Origin: Aliiglaciecola sp. 3_MG-2023
Lineage (GTDB): Bacteria > Pseudomonadota > Gammaproteobacteria > Enterobacterales > Alteromonadaceae
DNA: 64,000 nucleotides
Direction: 5' to 3'
Assembly (NCBI RefSeq): GCF_030548205.1
Contig: NZ_JAUORV010000003.1
Coordinates: forward strand, 285,004 to 349,003
The first letter of the stretch is position 1. Every line of letters starts with the position of its first letter. The notes under the pieces are model-generated. The model was given only the letters and a program-made list of their open reading frames with translations. It was not told where the DNA came from and searched no databases. The translations under genes and the position numbers were made by a program. Shown piece by piece: positions 61,048 through 64,000 of this stretch.

Positions 61048-61670
61048 GGCGTACATTGCTGCGATGTTGAAAATGGCACTCTTTGAACATTTGACGCGAA
61101 GAGCACCATTCCTAAAGCCCCCAGCATGAGCAATAAACCAGCAACCCATTTGGATATTCTATATGTTCGTTCGCCACGTTTAACTCTTTTCCATTCTGAT
61201 TTAAGTATTGGTACAGCTTTTTCTCGCAGATCTCCACATAGATCTGAAGCCCTTTGATAGTCTGAAGAGTTAAATGAATCACGAACTGCCTGAAAAGCTT
61301 CGAGGAATTCAGCGTTCATTTTTGCAAAAACAACATCTGATTCGTCTGGATTTATTCGAAGTAAAAGAGATGTCACAGTCCTACAATATGTTTCATGTGA
61401 CTCACGAAGGGATGTTGCCAATGTTTGACGGTTCGCAGCGTTTTTTTCGAGTCTATCATTCTGGAAAGCAGCGAGATGGAATTTGATATGAAATACCGCT
61501 GCAGTTAAATCGGAAAGCTCCCTGCGAAATGCATCAATCCACTCTTGCCGAAATTCAGAGACCTTTTGTTCCTTAGAAATAACAAGATTAAGAAATGAGA
61601 AAAAGCCCGCGATGAAAGCAGCTGCAATAGCGCCAATAGCAATTAATGCTTGAGCAGGAATTTCAGTCAT
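61017..61670 (-). CDS. Two-helix membrane protein with attC-encoded C terminus
   Basis: The 217-aa protein has an N-terminal helix (about residues 9-32) and a C-terminal one (about 177-198) around a helical, charged middle. It has no stop before the attC and ends ANNSLQPTQ, residues read from the attC itself. Such NSLQPT-type tails are common in cassette genes. A strong AGGAGG precedes the ATG. Function is unknown. Confidence 0.65.
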   Translation of the reverse strand: MTEIPAQALIAIGAIAAAFIAGFFSFLNLVISKEQKVSEFRQEWIDAFRRELSDLTAAVFHIKFHLAAFQNDRLEKNAANRQTLATSLRESHETYCRTVTSLLLRINPDESDVVFAKMNAEFLEAFQAVRDSFNSSDYQRASDLCGDLREKAVPILKSEWKRVKRGERTYRISKWVAGLLLMLGALGMVLFASNVQRVPFSTSQQCTPANNSLQPTQ

Positions 61671-61688
61671 AGTAAATACCTCCTGTGC

Positions 61689-61789
61689 TGCTAACGCTCC
61701 GCATAAATGGCGGAAAACAGTTGGCTAAACTTAGCGAAGAATGAGCGCCAGCCAACTGTTAGGCGTCCATTTTAATGCGATTGTTAGGC
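61689..61789 (-). repeat. attC site (canonical, subfamily 1)
   Basis: CTAACGCTCCGCATAAATGG and a perfect GTTAGGC core; it differs from the site at 62254 at only a few positions. It also has a second internal GTTAGGC. Confidence 0.9.
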
Positions 61790-61795
61790 ACAGGT

Positions 61796-62233
61796 CTATA
61801 CAACCATGATTTGTGAAGCATCAGTTACCTTAATATGTGTTTGGTAATAGTATTTACCTGTCCGTCTTCCCATAGTAGTGAAGTGAATTTTTACTCTCTT
61901 AGCTTCACCGGTAACTTGAATAGTTTTACCTTTAAAATAATCTTCGGGTGACTGCTGTGTTGCTGCAATTAATTCTTTAACAGCGTTAAATGACAACGCA
62001 ATAGTTATGTTTCGTTGGTCTCTGTAGTCTATTTCTGTGTTTAGAAATATTCGATTGTCACCTCGTTGTGAGCCTGTAGCTTGAATAGTAAAAGTGTAAA
62101 CGCCCTGAACTCCATCAGGAGCAGAGTCCGCCGCATTCTTTATTATTTGCACTGTATCAGATGTTTTTAAGACTGGAGTAGTTGAGCAACCTGCAAAAAG
62201 TCCAAGTAAAAATACTACAAATAAGAACCTCAT
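61796..62233 (-). CDS. Hypothetical lipoprotein, integron cassette
   Basis: The protein of about 145 residues has a lipobox (LGLFAGCS). The ATG at 62233 follows AAAGGAA; a longer frame reaching 62320 would run back into the attC and is rejected. The mature part looks like a small beta-rich domain. No family is recognised. Confidence 0.65.
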   Translation of the reverse strand: MRFLFVVFLLGLFAGCSTTPVLKTSDTVQIIKNAADSAPDGVQGVYTFTIQATGSQRGDNRIFLNTEIDYRDQRNITIALSFNAVKELIAATQQSPEDYFKGKTIQVTGEAKRVKIHFTTMGRRTGKYYYQTHIKVTDASQIMVV

Positions 62234-62253
62234 ATTTATAAATTCCTTTAAGT

Positions 62254-62354
62254 GCCTAACGCTCCGCATAAATGGCGGATAACAGTTGGCTAAACTTAGC
62301 GAAGAATGAGCGCCAGCCAACTGTTAGGCGTCCATTTTAATGCGTTTGTTAGGA
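62254..62354 (-). repeat. attC site (canonical, subfamily 1)
   Basis: A near-identical twin of the 61689 site: GCCTAAC to GTTAGGA. Internal GTTAGGC also present. Confidence 0.9.
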
Positions 62355-62358
62355 GTGC

Positions 62359-62766
62359 CTACTCCTGATATCTAGAGATAGCGAGTTTTTTAGCTTTCTC
62401 AACTGCTACAACACCACTATCTAAAAGGATTTTACCTAATATTTCATCGCTTCTTTGAGAAGCCATGTTTGAATATTTATTCCCAATTTTTTGCGCGACA
62501 TAACACCATGCATAAGCTTCTTGTAAGTCTAGTATTGGTTTTTCAGTTGATAATGAAACACACAAACCAAACGGAGCGAATTCGTATTTAAATTTCGCTG
62601 ACTCTAGTAGGAACTCAAGTCCCAAATTAGGATCAAATTCCTTTCTATCTTCTTTAAATAGCTCTGTACCGATCACGAACAATTGCTCTGGCGTATATTT
62701 GCTTTTATCTTCTGCAAATACGGTACCTGACATTAGCAACGATAGTAAAAAAATATGCAGCCTCAT
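62359..62766 (-). CDS. Secreted hypothetical cassette protein
   Basis: The protein has a signal peptide (MRLHIFLLSLLMSGTVFAE) and a helical domain resembling a short SEL1/TPR-type repeat (FDPNLGLEFLLESAKFK, EAYAWCYVAQKIG). The Shine-Dalgarno AGGAG is made by the attC arm (GTTAGGAG) just upstream of the ATG at 62766. Function is unknown. Confidence 0.6.
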   Translation of the reverse strand: MRLHIFLLSLLMSGTVFAEDKSKYTPEQLFVIGTELFKEDRKEFDPNLGLEFLLESAKFKYEFAPFGLCVSLSTEKPILDLQEAYAWCYVAQKIGNKYSNMASQRSDEILGKILLDSGVVAVEKAKKLAISRYQE

Positions 62767-62772
62767 CAGCAC

Positions 62773-62889
62773 TCCTAACGTTTCAAATAAGCGGCGCAGG
62801 CTTGCTGGCTATACTTGGCGAAGAATGAGCCCCAGCCAGCGAGTTTGCGTCCGGCGACGAAGGAGCGTACTTGATTTGCTTTGTTAGAC
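62773..62889 (-). repeat. attC site (canonical, subfamily 2)
   Basis: TCCTAACGTTTCAAATAAGC start and a perfect GTTAGAC core; shares the body of the 58503 and 63519 sites. Confidence 0.9.
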
Positions 62890-63127
62890 GGCGCAATAAA
62901 CATGCGGTAAACATCCTTTGTCTGTTGAATAACACCATTACCTAATACAACCACCAGATAATAACCCCTGTAATTTCCTTGTTTAAAGATAGTCTGAAAC
63001 AACTAAACAGTTCAAACAACCTTTAATGACAAACCACTTTTTGTGTTTAAAACCACCTAGAAGAAAAAAGAAATGATGTTGGCATTTCTCGCGATTTCAA
63101 AACAACTATGCACCTTTAACTAGCGCC
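62884..63127 (-). other. Cassette without a clear gene
   Basis: The only longer minus-strand frame (from a TTG at 63002) has a weak start, and its second half is attC-encoded (ending 62775). I could not support a product. Confidence 0.5.
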
Positions 63128-63238
63128 TTCTAACGCCCGGCTAAGCTGCCGGAACGGAGTTGATTGTTTTGTGCCAGCGTAGCTGAAAAGCACAAAACGA
63201 GCAACGCAGTGGAGGTCAGATTGAGCCGATTGTTAGCA
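63128..63238 (-). repeat. attC site
   Basis: TTCTAACGCCCGGC and ATTGTTAGCA bound a 111-bp site with TTGTTTTGTGCC and GCACAAAACGAGC arms. Confidence 0.85.
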
Positions 63239-63518
63239 TATCGGGGCCACGAAAACCAAAATGACGCCATGGCCTTAACGAAGTTCCGATTTTGAACATG
63301 CCCGATAGCAGCGAGCGAGAACAATGCCATTTAAACACTTCATTCCTGACGATCCCTCAATGCGGCCACGATAATGAGGACAGCTTTGCTGCACATAAAA
63401 ACCTTACGTCGCCACCCTTCTGTGCCAGCGCTTTACGACGATCGCTACGCGGCTGCACTATTACAAAACTATAATTCCACTACGAGCTATTCGGAGCCGA
63501 ACACACAATCGTGAAGTA
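63239..63518 (-). other. Cassette without a clear gene
   Basis: A minus-strand frame from a GTG near 63330 runs on through the attC to 63130; more than half of it is attC-encoded. No good start or family resemblance is seen. Confidence 0.5.
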
Positions 63519-63633
63519 ATGCTAACGCTTCACATATGGGGCGCAGGCTTGCTGGCTATACTTGCGCGAAGCGCCAGCCAGCGAGTTTGCGTCCCAATGA
63601 GCGTAGCGAATGAACATAATGTGTTTGTTAGGG
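63519..63633 (-). repeat. attC site (subfamily 2)
   Basis: TGCTAACGCTTCACATATGG start and GTTTGTTAGGG end, with the GCTTGCTGGCTATACTTG body of subfamily 2. Confidence 0.85.
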
Positions 63634-63640
63634 CTACTTG

Positions 63641-63904
63641 CTAACATTTTTTTTGCTTTAACCATATTGTGAGTAATATAAACAAAAATAGCACAATTGC
63701 GAAAACACCAACTTGCTCAATATAGCCTCTAAAAGGATTACCAAAACCAATAAAGATTTCTTGCTGATATGTACAAGCACCTACTCCGGACCAATTTTGC
63801 ATAAAAGTGCCACCGCAAAGAGTAAATGTGCTCACTGTCATAATTCCGAACACGGCCAAAATGAGTAAAACAAGCAATCTAGATTTTGAATTCTTCATTT
63901 TCAT
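63641..63904 (-). CDS. Small two-helix membrane protein, integron cassette
   Basis: The 87-aa protein has helices at about residues 9-28 and 62-82 with two Cys (TLCGG and VGACTY) in the periplasmic loop, likely disulfide-linked. The Shine-Dalgarno is weak. No family is recognised. Confidence 0.6.
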   Translation of the reverse strand: MKMKNSKSRLLVLLILAVFGIMTVSTFTLCGGTFMQNWSGVGACTYQQEIFIGFGNPFRGYIEQVGVFAIVLFLFILLTIWLKQKKC

Positions 63905-63914
63905 CTAATTAGTA

Positions 63915-64000
63915 GCCCTAACACCCGCATAAATTGCGAATAACAGTTGGCTAAACTTAGCGAAGAATGAGCGCCAGCCAACTGTTAGGCGTCCATTTTA
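63915..64000 (-). repeat. attC site, cut by the window edge (subfamily 1)
   Basis: CCCTAACACCCGCATAAATT and the subfamily-1 body GTTGGCTAAACTTAGCGAAG continue to the end of the window. The array continues to the right. Confidence 0.85.

Larger units (their letters stand above)
45159..64000 (-). mobile_element. Sedentary chromosomal integron cassette array (integrase end outside window)
   Basis: Some thirty attC-like sites punctuate this 18.8-kb stretch, spaced by single-gene cassettes of about 250-1100 bp. Cassette genes read on the minus strand, with their stop codons touching or inside the GTTRRRY core and their start codons just inside the next site. This gives the array polarity, so attI and intI should lie to the right of 64 kb. 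No integrase gene is visible here. attC quality falls from right (near consensus) to left (degenerate), as expected if the left end is oldest. Two attC subfamilies are nearly identical within themselves, suggesting local expansion. Confidence 0.9.

Noticed and set aside
62233..62320. Extended N terminus of the lipoprotein at 61796
   Set aside because: The extra codons come from the attC site, and the lipoprotein signal with its Shine-Dalgarno starts at 62233.
45159..64000. Repeats in the array as CRISPR
   Set aside because: The repeats are long, variable, palindromic attC sites separated by coding cassettes, not short identical repeats with uniform spacers, and no cas gene is present.
1..64000. 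Search for tRNA and rRNA genes
   Set aside because: No tRNA cloverleaf or rRNA stretch was noticed while reading; a covariance scan would be needed to exclude a missed tRNA.

Overview
The window looks like a gammaproteobacterial chromosome of the Alteromonadaceae type (Paraglaciecola/Glaciecola/Alteromonas-like). This is judged from gene order and protein style: serS-crcB-rarA-lolA-ftsK, then gyrA-serC-aroA-cmk-rpsA-ihfB-lapA-lapB-pyrF, with nrdA-nrdB-yfaE close to ubiG, low-to-moderate GC, and a cold-marine style set of accessory genes. Species is not determinable from the sequence alone.

Region 1 (1-23.2 kb) is conserved housekeeping DNA. Minus-strand operons carry fluoride export, DNA repair, lipoprotein transport and chromosome segregation (crcB, rarA, lolA, ftsK). 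An lrp/ald divergent pair follows. Next comes the long minus-strand gyrA > serC > aroA > cmk > rpsA > ihfB > lapA > lapB > pyrF series, with several clear hairpin terminators. The plus strand then carries ubiG, a HAD phosphatase and the class Ia ribonucleotide reductase genes with their ferredoxin, behind a 500-nt leader holding two NrdR-box-like sites.

Region 2 (23.2-45.1 kb) is accessory chromosomal DNA. It holds an AEC transporter, a beta-hydroxyacid dehydrogenase, a secreted alpha/beta hydrolase, and a 1677-aa REC-CheB-CheR-PAS-GGDEF-EAL fusion. A run of small minus-strand genes follows (GNAT enzymes, a Tat-exported class V aminotransferase homologue, GFA, AraC, DUF1428), then a methyl-accepting chemotaxis protein and a small lipoprotein.

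Region 3 (about 45.15 kb to the right edge) is a sedentary chromosomal integron cassette array. About thirty attC-like sites, many matching RYYYAAC...GTTRRRY, separate single-gene cassettes that almost all read on the minus strand, with stop codons often inside the attC core. By this polarity the integrase gene and attI should lie to the right, beyond 64 kb, so the oldest and most degraded attC sites are at the left. Cargo includes a Cass2-like effector-binding protein, DUF302, a methyltransferase, a cupin, a zinc-ribbon protein, RidA, a CPBP protease, an EAL phosphodiesterase, GNAT and SDR enzymes, a TonB-domain lipoprotein, a HEPN-like protein and many small secreted or membrane proteins. 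Toxin-antitoxin modules are present but damaged (frameshifted ParE toxin with an intact antitoxin; a HigA C-terminal remnant). An IS110-type transposase fragment lies between the two halves of one attC. One cassette with its own 34-bp perfect palindrome carries an SRPBCC/ArsR pair on the opposite strand.

The most unusual item is a cassette family present three times (about 45.8, 47.8 and 58.2 kb) with no intact gene. Copies B and C align over about 62 codons as if descended from one short gene, and each copy is broken differently.
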